Origin: a virus
Direction: 5' to 3' (one strand)
Virus record (IMG/VR): IMGVR_UViG_3300025652_000564
Coordinates: 1 to 23,592 of that record
DNA: 23,592 bases
Under the pieces are notes generated by a model that made no database searches, was not told where the DNA came from, and was given only the letters and a program-made list of their open reading frames with translations. How positions within the stretch are numbered: position 1 is the stretch's first letter; each line of letters begins with the position of its first letter. The position numbers and the translations under genes are program-made. This document shows positions 6,141 through 12,697 of the stretch, piece by piece.

Positions 6141-7651
6141 TGGCTAATTTCAATGCAAAGCAACTATTCACTTGCGAGAATCCTGACATGGTCAGGTCTC
6201 GCATGGTAATCGCCACGATGCAGATCATGCAGGCAAAGGTGCGAGTTCACTACACCCTGCTGATGAATACCAAGCTGATCTGGACTTCTCGCATCCCAAC
6301 AGCCGCCACTGACGGCTACTATGTCTATGTGAATGAGCAGTTCTTTCGCTCGTTGCCGAACGACAATCAACGCGCTTTTCTCTTTGCTCATGAGGTGTCG
6401 CACATAATCCTGCAACACCCACAGCGCGGCAAAGCCTATATGGATCGCGGCTATGTCAGGACTGTCGGCAACAGCAAGATTCCTTTCAATCCGCACTTCT
6501 ACAACTGTGACGCTGATGCAGTGATCAACGCTGACCTGATTGCTATGGGTCTGGAGATGATACCTGCTGGCATCCTACGCAATGATGTTGACCGCAATAT
6601 GTTTGTTGATGACATCTATCTGGCGCGTGATTGGAATCAACCTGAACAGCCCGAACAGCCTGAGCCTGACAATGGTGATGACGATGGCGATCAGGGTGGC
6701 TCAGATGGTCAGTCTGATGACCAGCCTACGGATGATGCCGATCAGCCCAGTGATGATGGCGATGATCAGCAGGGCAACGATGATGCTGGCGGTGCTGGCG
6801 GTGATGATGACTCTTCTGATCAACCTGTTGACGATAGCGATCCGCTCGATGGCGCGACTTCCGAAGGTCATGATACTCACCTTGTTCCTCAGTATGATGG
6901 CGATAGTGATGAAGACATTGTCGATCAGATCAAAGCTGATGTCGAATCTGTCGAGCGTGTGATCGATCAGGCTCTGGATGATCTGGTTCGTGCCGAAGAC
7001 AATGAGGGCCACAAGCAGGTCAATACTTCCGAGAGTATTGCTCAGAGCGGTGGCAGAGTCAGGGCTATCAACGCATCCAGTGTTGACTGGCGATCTGCTC
7101 TGGCTGACCGCGCTACTGCGATGTCGGCTGGCGAAGAGTCTAGCTGGAAGCGCATCAATCGCAGACGACTGGTGAACACTGGTGTTATCAGCCCTTCCAA
7201 GATCGGCACGTTCAATCGCATCGGTATCACTGTGGACACTAGCTGGTCTTGTATGCGATACGAGTCAACTGTCAGCGCGTTCTTCAATGAGGCCGCGTCA
7301 TTGATCGACACCCTTGCCCCTCGCTCTGGCGCGGTGCTAGTGCAGTGTGGCGAGTCTGTGCGTCAGGTTGATGAGCCTATGTCTGGCTCTGAGTTCTTGG
7401 ACGTTGATGTCTCTATGGGTGGCGGTACTTATATGGCGGCATCTGTCGAGTGGATGGAAGCTAATGGTGTTGACTGCGATATCCACTTGATCTTCACTGA
7501 TGGTGAGATGTGCTGGGAGGATTACAACGTCTGTGCAGAATCTGGTGCGATACTGATTCTGGTCAAGCACCCTGACTTCTGGACTCGCAAGATGATCGAT
7601 GAGTCTGGTATCGATTACATCGTGGCAAGTGATGACCCCCTTGCCGCATAA
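6140..7651 (+). CDS. HExxH metallopeptidase-like + VWA domain protein (CobT-like)
   Basis: A 503-aa protein in three parts. Residues about 1-165 are a DUF2201-type N-terminal putative metallopeptidase domain with H84-E-V-S-H88 (FAHEVSHIILQHP). Residues about 167-255 are a very acidic D/G/Q/P linker, as in CobT. The C-terminal part is a VWA-like domain with a MIDAS motif D366-T-S-W-S370, and DIHLIFTDGEMCW further on. The family pairs with MoxR-type ATPases; the ATPase gene overlaps it by one base. The HExxH motif suggests zinc binding, but proteolytic activity of this family is unproven. The stop is followed by a hairpin and T-rich sequence at 7658-7680. Function in the phage cycle is unknown. 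Confidence 0.87.
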   Translation: MANFNAKQLFTCENPDMVRSRMVIATMQIMQAKVRVHYTLLMNTKLIWTSRIPTAATDGYYVYVNEQFFRSLPNDNQRAFLFAHEVSHIILQHPQRGKAYMDRGYVRTVGNSKIPFNPHFYNCDADAVINADLIAMGLEMIPAGILRNDVDRNMFVDDIYLARDWNQPEQPEQPEPDNGDDDGDQGGSDGQSDDQPTDDADQPSDDGDDQQGNDDAGGAGGDDDSSDQPVDDSDPLDGATSEGHDTHLVPQYDGDSDEDIVDQIKADVESVERVIDQALDDLVRAEDNEGHKQVNTSESIAQSGGRVRAINASSVDWRSALADRATAMSAGEESSWKRINRRRLVNTGVISPSKIGTFNRIGITVDTSWSCMRYESTVSAFFNEAASLIDTLAPRSGAVLVQCGESVRQVDEPMSGSEFLDVDVSMGGGTYMAASVEWMEANGVDCDIHLIFTDGEMCWEDYNVCAESGAILILVKHPDFWTRKMIDESGIDYIVASDDPLAA

Positions 7652-7657
7652 CTTGAC

Positions 7658-7680
7658 GGGGCGGGAACGCCCCTTTACTT
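7658..7680 (+). terminator. Possible weak terminator after the VWA gene
   Basis: GGGGCG (7658-7663), GGAA tetraloop, CGCCCC (7668-7673), then TTTACTTTT. The stem is perfect with a stable GNRA loop, but the T run is interrupted, so termination may be partial. It begins 7 nt after the stop of the VWA gene. Confidence 0.6.
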
Positions 7681-7704
7681 TTAACTTGTTAAGGATTAAT
7701 TATT

Positions 7705-7857
7705 ATGAACATAGACGAAATAATTACTGAATGTGACGCGAGGCGCACAAAAGAGGAGGGCGTGGGGCTATCTGACGCATTAATTAAAATCATTGAGTTT
7801 GCTTATCATGAGGGACTCAGAGGATGCACAAGATCGGCAGAGGAGATTGCAGAATGA
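7705..7857 (+). CDS. Hypothetical protein, 50 aa
   Basis: A 50-codon frame with AAGGA (7691-7695) 9 nt upstream; the product begins MNIDEIITECDARRTKEEG and is helical and acidic. Its stop overlaps the next start (ATGA, 7854-7857). The leader TTAACTTGTTAAGGATTAAT closely resembles the one before the AAA+ gene. No domain was recognised. Confidence 0.68.
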   Translation: MNIDEIITECDARRTKEEGVGLSDALIKIIEFAYHEGLRGCTRSAEEIAE

Positions 7858-8039
7858 TTAATGGTGACGCACATTTGCAGATGGAGATACCCATGCCTGA
7901 CCAGCCCCGAAAGGTCAGGATGGGTTGGGCTGATGCGCTTGAGATTGTCGATGACGCTATCGAGTCCCAGAAAAACAACCTGAGCGATGCTCAGATAAAC
8001 TTACTTTCCTCTGCTTGGAATCGAATCCAGCAGGGGTAA
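7854..8039 (+). CDS. Hypothetical protein, 61 aa
   Basis: Starts at the ATG within ATGA with AGAGGAGA upstream; an earlier in-frame ATG at 7824 is less likely because it lies inside the previous gene without a ribosome binding site. The product contains two amphipathic helices (MGWADALEIVDDAIESQKNN and DAQINLLSSAWNRIQQG). No domain was recognised. It is part of the tail of the plus-strand operon. Confidence 0.68.
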   Translation: MINGDAHLQMEIPMPDQPRKVRMGWADALEIVDDAIESQKNNLSDAQINLLSSAWNRIQQG

Positions 8040-8063
8040 AAACTATGATAGTAGGAGAAGAAA

Positions 8064-8288
8064 ATGATACTGATGACTGTAAAAGACAATGACTGCGATG
8101 GCCGAAACGACATCAAGGATATTCGTGTTGAGGGCGCAACTGATGATGAGTTGTTGTACTCAATAGGCGTGTTGACGTTTATCGCTAAGGACTTAGGTCA
8201 CCCATTCGTTGCTGGGCAATTAGCTCAAGCTGAAGACGCGCTGAAATCAATCATTATCAATGGATATCCAGCCGAGGGCTTGTCATGA
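8064..8288 (+). CDS. Hypothetical protein, 74 aa
   Basis: Strong AGGAGAAG ribosome binding site just before ATG 8064. The product begins with a charged, D/N-rich segment (DNDCDGRNDIKDIRVEG) and continues with a helical half (IGVLTFIAKDLGHPFVAGQL). No known domain was recognised. Its stop overlaps the start of the 147-aa gene by ATGA, indicating coupled translation. Confidence 0.72.
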   Translation: MILMTVKDNDCDGRNDIKDIRVEGATDDELLYSIGVLTFIAKDLGHPFVAGQLAQAEDALKSIIINGYPAEGLS

Positions 8289-8728
8289 ACAACGTAAGCC
8301 TGAAGAACAGGCCGATCAAGGCAACGTGCGCCTACTGCGGGAGCAATGATGTAGGCATAGATCGTCAGCCTTATTGGGACAGCGAAAGCAACACATGGAA
8401 GGTCAGGCCAATCATGCCGACAGAAAACTACCTGATGAGATTCAAAGGTAAGGAGGACACTGCTAGTCCATACAACAGGGCTTATTGCTTAACTTGTGAG
8501 GGAGATACGGACATCAGGTTCGACATTGCCGAAGACCCCAGCTTCTCTGAGGCCGAAAGCTACTACAAGCTGAAGACCACTGAGCGAGTCAGCAACGATG
8601 ACGGCACTGTGGATGTTGTTCACTTCTCGCAAGACTTTGAGAACCTTACTCAGGTTGATGAGGCATTATCCAAGATGATGTGGGATGACAGCGTCAATGT
8701 GCAGATTTGCAAAGTCGCCTGTTTATGA
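8285..8728 (+). CDS. Zinc-ribbon-like hypothetical protein, 147 aa
   Basis: Two CxxC pairs, CAYC near residue 14 and CLTC near residue 61, probably bind one zinc ion. The intervening loop is long and contains a tryptophan and basic residues. The C-terminal half is acidic. It is the last gene of the plus-strand operon and is followed by a strong terminator. DNA or protein binding through the zinc ribbon is possible; no named family was recognised. Confidence 0.72.
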   Translation: MNNVSLKNRPIKATCAYCGSNDVGIDRQPYWDSESNTWKVRPIMPTENYLMRFKGKEDTASPYNRAYCLTCEGDTDIRFDIAEDPSFSEAESYYKLKTTERVSNDDGTVDVVHFSQDFENLTQVDEALSKMMWDDSVNVQICKVACL

Positions 8729-8769
8729 TTTAATAGCGGGGTATTTCCCCACGATGAGTGTAGTATTTT

Positions 8770-8799
8770 GCCCTTCTCTACGGAGAGGGGCTTTTTTTT
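8770..8799 (+). terminator. Strong Rho-independent terminator of the plus-strand operon
   Basis: Stem GCCCTTCTC (8770-8778) pairs with GAGAGGGGC (8783-8791), 9 bp with one G-U. It is closed by a TACG loop in the very stable C(UNCG)G form and followed by eight T. It lies 41 nt after the last plus-strand gene and ends transcription before the convergent recombination operon. Confidence 0.93.
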
Positions 8800-8808
8800 A
8801 CCTGCTGT

Positions 8809-8834
8809 ATTCTTATTTGTGACCTGTTAAGAAT
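8809..8834 (-). terminator. Inverted repeat at the end of the recombination operon
   Basis: ATTCTTA (8809-8815) and TAAGAAT (8828-8834) form a perfect 7-bp AT-rich stem with a 12-nt loop, just after the stop of the last minus-strand gene (8839). There is no T run in the minus direction, so it is a weak terminator or a 3'-end protecting hairpin at best. One arm belongs to the dispersed ACTTRTYAAG-type motif. Confidence 0.35.
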
Positions 8835-8838
8835 AAGA

Positions 8839-9345
8839 TTAGCTGAATCTTTTCTCCGCCAGCTTTCGCCATAGCGTCTCTATTGGATAAAGCTCTGAGT
8901 CATTCATTACCAGTCTATCGCCATATCCAAAATTATGGCTCACTGATTTCTCCATGAAGGTTTTCCTGCCCACCCAGCCATTGACTCGCATCACTGCGGG
9001 GTCAGCGGTCTTGCCCACAAGCACAGCAACCTGAGCCTTAAACTTATCCATGTTGTCGAATATAAGTTTACCGAACTCAGCATTGTTGAACTTCACATCT
9101 ATCGATATGTCATCCACCCAAGCGTCAACCCCGCCATCGCTCACCACATTAACTGTAGGCAGGTCTGCACCTAGCAATCTGGCAACCGCGAACTCAGCCT
9201 TAAAGCCATATATGTTGGCCTCTACTCGACTTTGCCTGTCGTTCTCTAGGCGCGGAGAGAATCCCTGCATCTCGCACAGCTTCACAGTGTCAGCACCCAT
9301 CACCTCAGATGAGTGTATGTCCTGTCTTGAGAGCTTAACTAACAT
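8839..9345 (-). CDS. PD-(D/E)XK nuclease-like protein
   Basis: A 168-aa protein with the layout of a small PD-(D/E)XK nuclease: E51 in GFKAEFAVARLLG, D74 in DGGVDAWVDD, then D83-V-K85 in SIDVKFNN, followed by a strand (QVAVLVGK) and GWVGRKTF. These positions match the acidic-acidic-lysine active site of the fold, so a DNA endonuclease or a structure-specific nuclease is likely. The start is ATG 9345 with AAGAGG 6 nt upstream, preferred over a GTG at 9360. It overlaps the preceding gene by 11 nt and is the last gene of the recombination operon. The substrate is unknown. Confidence 0.7.
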   Translation of the reverse strand: MLVKLSRQDIHSSEVMGADTVKLCEMQGFSPRLENDRQSRVEANIYGFKAEFAVARLLGADLPTVNVVSDGGVDAWVDDISIDVKFNNAEFGKLIFDNMDKFKAQVAVLVGKTADPAVMRVNGWVGRKTFMEKSVSHNFGYGDRLVMNDSELYPIETLWRKLAEKRFS

Positions 9346-9607
9346 CCATAGCCTCTTCACCGCAAGCTGAACAGTGAGCTATATGCTCTATCCTCTCGAC
9401 TGTCGTATCGCCAAAAGGCTCATGATTAACGTCCTCAACAATATAGAGGTCATCCTCAGACAGCCCCTTATTGCACTTCAGACACTCCCAATCAAACTCG
9501 GACACCTCTTCAGCTTTGTCGCCAAATATGGCATCCCAGTTGTCGTGAAAACTTTTGGCTGTTGGCCTTCTCTTACTGCCTTTTCCACCATGCGTTTGTC
9601 CCGTCAT
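9335..9607 (-). CDS. Zinc-binding hypothetical protein, 90 aa (MTGQTHGGKGS type)
   Basis: Begins MTGQTHGGKGSKRRPTAKSF with DNWDAIFGDK soon after, a beginning seen in many cyanophage and other marine phage hypothetical proteins. Two CxxC pairs follow (CLKC near residue 43 and CSAC near 80), suggesting one zinc ribbon. The start at 9607 has AGGAAA upstream. An in-frame extension to 9679 would add a hydrophobic segment outside the usual N-terminus. The basic Gly/Lys/Arg-rich beginning could contact nucleic acid. The function is unknown. Confidence 0.8.
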   Translation of the reverse strand: MTGQTHGGKGSKRRPTAKSFHDNWDAIFGDKAEEVSEFDWECLKCNKGLSEDDLYIVEDVNHEPFGDTTVERIEHIAHCSACGEEAMDVS

Positions 9608-9655
9608 AATATTTTTCCTAGTAGATAATGTTTTATGGCGCGTCTTATATATGTA

Positions 9656-9715
9656 ACAAGTTAAGAATAATGTGACCATTCCCGGTAGGTTTTAGCTATT
9701 AACTTATCAACAACT
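9656..9715. promoter_or_regulatory. Two copies of the ACTTRTYAAG-type motif
   Basis: ACAAGTTAAGAATA (9656-9669) and ACTTATCAACAACT (9702-9715) lie in the 261-nt gap upstream of the 90-aa gene. The first contains TAAC-AA-GTTA inverted halves. Similar sequences occur at 2134, 5014, 7684 and 8822. They are candidate regulator sites; two of the other copies double as ribosome binding sites, so the family may be of mixed origin. A 28-codon open frame in this gap was not counted as a gene. Confidence 0.35.
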
Positions 9716-9868
9716 AACGTGCGGTGGACGAAATAATTGGGCGTATGTATAAGGTTACCTTTTTGACCTTGGCGGTCACCACTACATTACCTCTTAGCAT
9801 TTGCGCCTGTACAAGGCTAGGAATAGGTCAGGATGCCACCGCTCACCCTACCTTAAATACCGCCTCGA

Positions 9869-10210
9869 TTACTGTACATCAGAAGGAAACGCCTCGCCAT
9901 CCCGTCTCGCAGGACTGAATGCGCTTATTTGAGTCCTTGTACGGAAAAAACCTTCATGCTGAGGGTACATTTTCATGAAACGTCTGGCATAAAATGCAGG
10001 GTGATTGTTGCCAATCTTGAAGTCGGTAACTCCATCCCCGCCAACATCAGCCATGTCCCAGCGTATCCTCTCAAAGATAGCCTTCACTGAGTAGTGCTTG
10101 AAGCCGCGCTCGATTCGGTCAAAGGTGAACCGCTCAAAAGCATCCCAGACTTCAGGATGCTTCTGATGGTACTCCTTGACTGATTTTTGCATTTGCTCCA
10201 ACCTAGTCAT
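9869..10210 (-). CDS. Hypothetical phage protein, 113 aa
   Basis: A helical, aromatic-rich protein with HPEVWDAFERFTFDRIERG, then KHYSVKAIFERIRWDMAD, NNHPAFYARRFMKMYPQHEG and a basic tail. This pattern occurs in small hypothetical proteins of many phage replication or recombination regions; a nucleic-acid role is a guess. ATG 10210 overlaps the stop of the upstream gene (ATGACTAG), indicating coupling. An in-frame ATG at 10243 would overlap the neighbour by 41 nt and is less likely. Confidence 0.72.
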   Translation of the reverse strand: MTRLEQMQKSVKEYHQKHPEVWDAFERFTFDRIERGFKHYSVKAIFERIRWDMADVGGDGVTDFKIGNNHPAFYARRFMKMYPQHEGFFRTRTQISAFSPARRDGEAFPSDVQ

Positions 10211-10427
10211 CTTTCTTGACCTTCCAAACCCTGATGGAGCCATCCTCCAGCGTCCTCACCACCACACGGCAGTTTTTGTCGCTGTATCGAATGTGTGCAG
10301 ATATCTTCTGCTTCTCCTTATCGTCAGTGACAAGAATGCTATCTCCGTACTCCATCTCGTATACAAAAGCATATTTGCCTTTTCTGCCTCTGCGGCTAGG
10401 GATGGGGATGTTCTTTTCAATCTTCAT
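10203..10427 (-). CDS. Small hypothetical protein, 74 aa (IPIPSRRGRKGKY type)
   Basis: The N-terminus MKIEKNIPIPSRRGRKGKYA is followed by MEYGDSILV and a C-terminal RVVVRTLEDGSIRVWKVKK. This is a widespread small phage protein pattern (DUF7303-like): basic IPxP leader, an EVGDS-type turn, then a final RVWR/K strand. A DNA-contact role would fit the basic composition but is not shown. The protein at 13571-13894 has the same signature. It overlaps its neighbours on both sides by a few bases, within the recombination operon. Confidence 0.75.
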   Translation of the reverse strand: MKIEKNIPIPSRRGRKGKYAFVYEMEYGDSILVTDDKEKQKISAHIRYSDKNCRVVVRTLEDGSIRVWKVKKDD

Positions 10428-10870
10428 TTCGACAACCTCTCTATTTCAGCGTCAATATAGAACCTTATCTTCTTCGCATCGCGGAGTTTGTCGCTGTGAG
10501 AAGACTCCCCGTACCTGTAACAGCTTCTGAATATTTCCCCGATCTGGGCGTTCATGTCCTTTTTAGATATAAGGTGCTGAAGTTCAGTCGCACCCTTGGG
10601 AAGCTCATAGTAGGCGGCTGTTGAACCATCACTTTTGCTGGGCGCAAGACGTACCTTTTTGGGCGCAAGACGTACCTTTTTGGGCGCAAGACGTACCTTT
10701 TTGCGCTTTTTGTAAACCCTTCGCTTGATCAACTCGCCTAAAACTGTGTAGACATATCCCTCGCTAGAGCCAGTCGCTTTGGCAACATGCTTCGCCTTTG
10801 AGTCTGGATAGCTTTTAAAGTAGTCTCTAATTTCTTCAGCGGTGCTTTTTTTCTTTGCTAATTTAATCAT
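10424..10870 (-). CDS. Winged-helix DNA-binding protein with KKVRLAP repeats
   Basis: Residues about 9-50 (STAEEIRDYFKSYPDSKAKH then VAKATGSSEGYVYTVLGELI) form a helix-turn-helix or winged-helix domain. It is followed by a highly basic arm made of three KKVRLAP copies, encoded by a 21-bp tandem repeat at 10640-10702. The C-terminal third is helical. This suggests a sequence-specific DNA-binding regulator or replication-region binding protein with a basic arm. It has AGGAG before the ATG and overlaps the next gene by ATGA. The target is unknown, but it is a candidate binder of the operator-like sites in this window. Confidence 0.72.
   Translation of the reverse strand: MIKLAKKKSTAEEIRDYFKSYPDSKAKHVAKATGSSEGYVYTVLGELIKRRVYKKRKKVRLAPKKVRLAPKKVRLAPSKSDGSTAAYYELPKGATELQHLISKKDMNAQIGEIFRSCYRYGESSHSDKLRDAKKIRFYIDAEIERLSK
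10640..10702. repeat. Three perfect 21-bp tandem repeats inside a gene
   Basis: Units 10640-10660, 10661-10681 and 10682-10702 are identical (each begins GGGCGCAAGACG) and in frame, giving three KKVRLAP heptads. Perfect identity at synonymous positions indicates a recent expansion, and copy number may vary between isolates. Confidence 0.95.
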
Positions 10871-11284
10871 TTAATTCTCCTGTGCTGGTGGAACTCGGAA
10901 CCCAAGGTCGCCAGCAGTAATTATTAACATGTCAATGAGAACAGAATATTCTGCCGATCCGCACTCACTGCTTCGCTTTAATGGTCTTCGTACTTCCCCC
11001 ATCGTTGTCGCTATGTGTTCACTCCCGAAAGCCCTGCACAGCATTTCCTCATGCATCTCGTCATGAGTCATGCCAACAAACTTGGCGAACTCTCCTACCC
11101 ATTTTCGGTAGTACCTTTGCTGGGACGAGGAGTGTGACTTGGTCGCGCACTTCAACTCCAGAACGACACCTCTCTTTGCCTTCAGGCATAACGTCATAAC
11201 GTCTTGAGATCGCTCAGGGAAGGCAGAGCAAAGTGCCAGAAGAATATCCGACACTTGCTCATTGTTGCGGGTATCAAGCCTCAT
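10871..11284 (-). CDS. NinB-like recombination protein (tentative)
   Basis: A 137-aa protein. The core SHSSSQQRYYRKWVGEFAKF, then MTHDEMHEEMLCRAFG and a C-terminal helix before LGFRVPPAQEN, resembles the NinB/Orf family pattern (S.x.Q.R.yy...vHe....f....LG..lP.P). NinB proteins bind DNA and help RecA-independent recombination in lambda-like phages. The neighbours (SSB-like, annealing protein, exonuclease) support this. The start has only a poor ribosome binding site but follows the SSB stop by 2 nt, so coupling is likely. The assignment rests on a weak pattern plus context. Confidence 0.5.
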   Translation of the reverse strand: MRLDTRNNEQVSDILLALCSAFPERSQDVMTLCLKAKRGVVLELKCATKSHSSSQQRYYRKWVGEFAKFVGMTHDEMHEEMLCRAFGSEHIATTMGEVRRPLKRSSECGSAEYSVLIDMLIITAGDLGFRVPPAQEN

Positions 11285-11286
11285 CG

Positions 11287-11661
11287 CTAGAACGGGATGT
11301 CATCGTCAGATAATTGACTGTGGGCATCCTGCATTTGATTATCAGGAACTGGGGCTTGCGCTGGGGCTTGCTGTGCATACTGCCCCTGCTGAGGCTTATC
11401 CTTAGGGGGGTTGTACACTTCACCGCCCAGATAGAAATACTCGTTACCTGTCTGCTTTGCCACACGTTGCCATGCCGCAACCTGCAACTTTAGCTTGAAC
11501 TCAGGGTCAGGGTTGGCCTGATTTTCTTTAGCCATTGCCAACAACATACGCAGTTGAGAACTGCTAATCTCAATGTGACCGCGCCAGTCAGGGTGTTTCT
11601 CACTGGCCTTGGCATTGTTTTTCCACATCCCGCCTTCAGACTTTGGGTATTGTTCACTCAT
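11287..11661 (-). CDS. Single-stranded DNA-binding-like protein
   Basis: 124 aa ending in SDDDIPF, the acidic-hydrophobic C-terminal tip that lets SSB proteins recruit partner enzymes. Before it lies a disordered Q/P/A-rich linker (about residues 86-115). The first 80 residues contain an OB-fold-like sheet pattern (DWRGHIEISSSQLRMLL, then EFKLKLQVAAWQRVAKQ and EYFYLGGEVY). AGAGGAAG precedes the ATG. It sits directly after the annealing protein, the usual place for a phage SSB. The fold call is inference; the tip is directly visible. Confidence 0.72.
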   Translation of the reverse strand: MSEQYPKSEGGMWKNNAKASEKHPDWRGHIEISSSQLRMLLAMAKENQANPDPEFKLKLQVAAWQRVAKQTGNEYFYLGGEVYNPPKDKPQQGQYAQQAPAQAPVPDNQMQDAHSQLSDDDIPF

Positions 11662-11662
11662 C

Positions 11663-12394
11663 TTATGCTTCCTCTTTCTTGGAGAGATCGTCTCTCATTT
11701 TGGTAAATGCCTCTTTCAGGCGTTTGTACTGCTCAGGGTGATGAGTGTCTAGCTCATCGATTTTCTTTTTGTTGGCCTTCCACAACTCTCGCAGGCCATC
11801 TGGTGACTCGCCAAACTTTGCGGCAACCTCCAGCGTCATTGTTACCCATTCTTTGGGGTCAAAGTTCTCGTCACCAGTGTTATTAACAGGTTCAGAAGTA
11901 GGAGCCTCTTGCACAGGTGCTTTTAGCGGTTGCTTCTTTGCTGGTGGCGGGGCAGGCGCAGGGGCAGGCTCATCAAGATCGTCATTGAACGTATCTTCTG
12001 GCTGTATCTTGCCCTGATAAATGTGGAACCCAACGCCAAAAAGGCTAAGTGTTTTGACAAGGCAACGCATCTTGGTGTCGTTGATGTCGCGGCCATTCGG
12101 GTTCATGATCACTTTGTTGCTGTAATTCGTGATCGGTAGCCACATGCTCCGCACATTGCCATCAATTTCGACAGAGCATACAACGCTCTGGGAGCCATCT
12201 GGATGTACATCGTTATCAGCGAATGCAAAGGTTGCTTGAGGGAACTGAGACATTGTCAAAGCCCACGAATCTGACCACGATAAGTAATCGAGACCATTCT
12301 TCTTCTTGACATAATCGCCACAGGGTATCTTGCTTGCGATACTCCATATCTCCTTAAACGTCAGCTTGGATGGTGCTTCTTCTTTCTTCGGCAT
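11663..12394 (-). CDS. DUF1071-type single-strand annealing protein
   Basis: 243 aa. It pairs complementary single strands during phage recombination, working with the exonuclease encoded upstream. Signature segments are FKEIWSIASKIPCGDYVKKK, GLDYLSWSDSWALTMSQFP, WLPITNYSNKVIMNPNGRDI, and NDTKMRCLVKTLSLFGVGFH with IYQGKI. These match the DUF1071 (Sak/Erf-like) family in order and spacing. The C-terminal part is a P/A-rich linker (DEPAPAPAPPPAKK) and a charged helical tail. AAGGAG precedes ATG. Such proteins drive homologous strand exchange and genome concatemer formation. Confidence 0.85.
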   Translation of the reverse strand: MPKKEEAPSKLTFKEIWSIASKIPCGDYVKKKNGLDYLSWSDSWALTMSQFPQATFAFADNDVHPDGSQSVVCSVEIDGNVRSMWLPITNYSNKVIMNPNGRDINDTKMRCLVKTLSLFGVGFHIYQGKIQPEDTFNDDLDEPAPAPAPPPAKKQPLKAPVQEAPTSEPVNNTGDENFDPKEWVTMTLEVAAKFGESPDGLRELWKANKKKIDELDTHHPEQYKRLKEAFTKMRDDLSKKEEA

Positions 12395-12397
12395 AAC

Positions 12398-12697
12398 TTA
12401 CTCCTTAATAATGATTTTGTTTTGAGAACTAAAAGGGTCTTGCTTGAACCCAGCTAAGTCTTTCCGATAAGTGCTGGCACTGACCCCAAAGTTTTTCTCA
12501 AACTTCTGATCGATCAAGCCAACGATTTCGATGGGAGCAAGGCTGTCAAACAGCTTCGTGTCCATCGTAATGATGTGTCCCTTGGCGCAAGTGAACTTCA
12601 CCGCATCACCAAAAAACTTAGCAGATAGTTTAGGCATTGCTGTGATACCCCAAATCCCAACCATCTTAATATAAAAGTTTTTATCACTTCCGATCAT
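12398..12697 (-). CDS. Hypothetical protein, 99 aa
   Basis: Begins MIGSDKNFYIKMVGIWGITA and continues MPKLSAKFFGDAVKFTCAKG. ATG 12697 with AAGGGG 7 nt upstream overlaps the end of the exonuclease gene by 14 nt; an in-frame start at 12802 is rejected because it overlaps by 119 nt. It is a small soluble protein with alternating hydrophobic residues, with no motif recognised. Between exonuclease and annealing protein it may be an accessory recombination factor, an inference from position only. Confidence 0.65.
   Translation of the reverse strand: MIGSDKNFYIKMVGIWGITAMPKLSAKFFGDAVKFTCAKGHIITMDTKLFDSLAPIEIVGLIDQKFEKNFGVSASTYRKDLAGFKQDPFSSQNKIIIKE

Noticed and set aside
6582-7012. Long open frames on both strands across the acidic linker of the VWA gene
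   Set aside because: The repetitive GAT/GAC-rich codons create stop-free shadows in other frames; the HExxH and MIDAS motifs fix the true frame.
5034-7651. Cobalamin biosynthesis genes cobS and cobT
   Set aside because: The resemblance is only to the general MoxR/VWA layout. No cobN or other cobalamin gene is present, and a HExxH domain points to the DUF2201 group.
8083-8130. CTGATGA followed by GAAAC within a coding gene, hammerhead-like
   Set aside because: The sequence between the two boxes does not form stem II, and it lies in the coding frame of the 74-aa gene.
9724-9918. 64-codon plus-strand open frame in the minus-strand recombination operon
   Set aside because: GTG start without a ribosome binding site, overlap with a real minus-strand gene and low protein likeness. 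It shares 12 bases with the start of the 50-aa gene at 7705, probably by chance.
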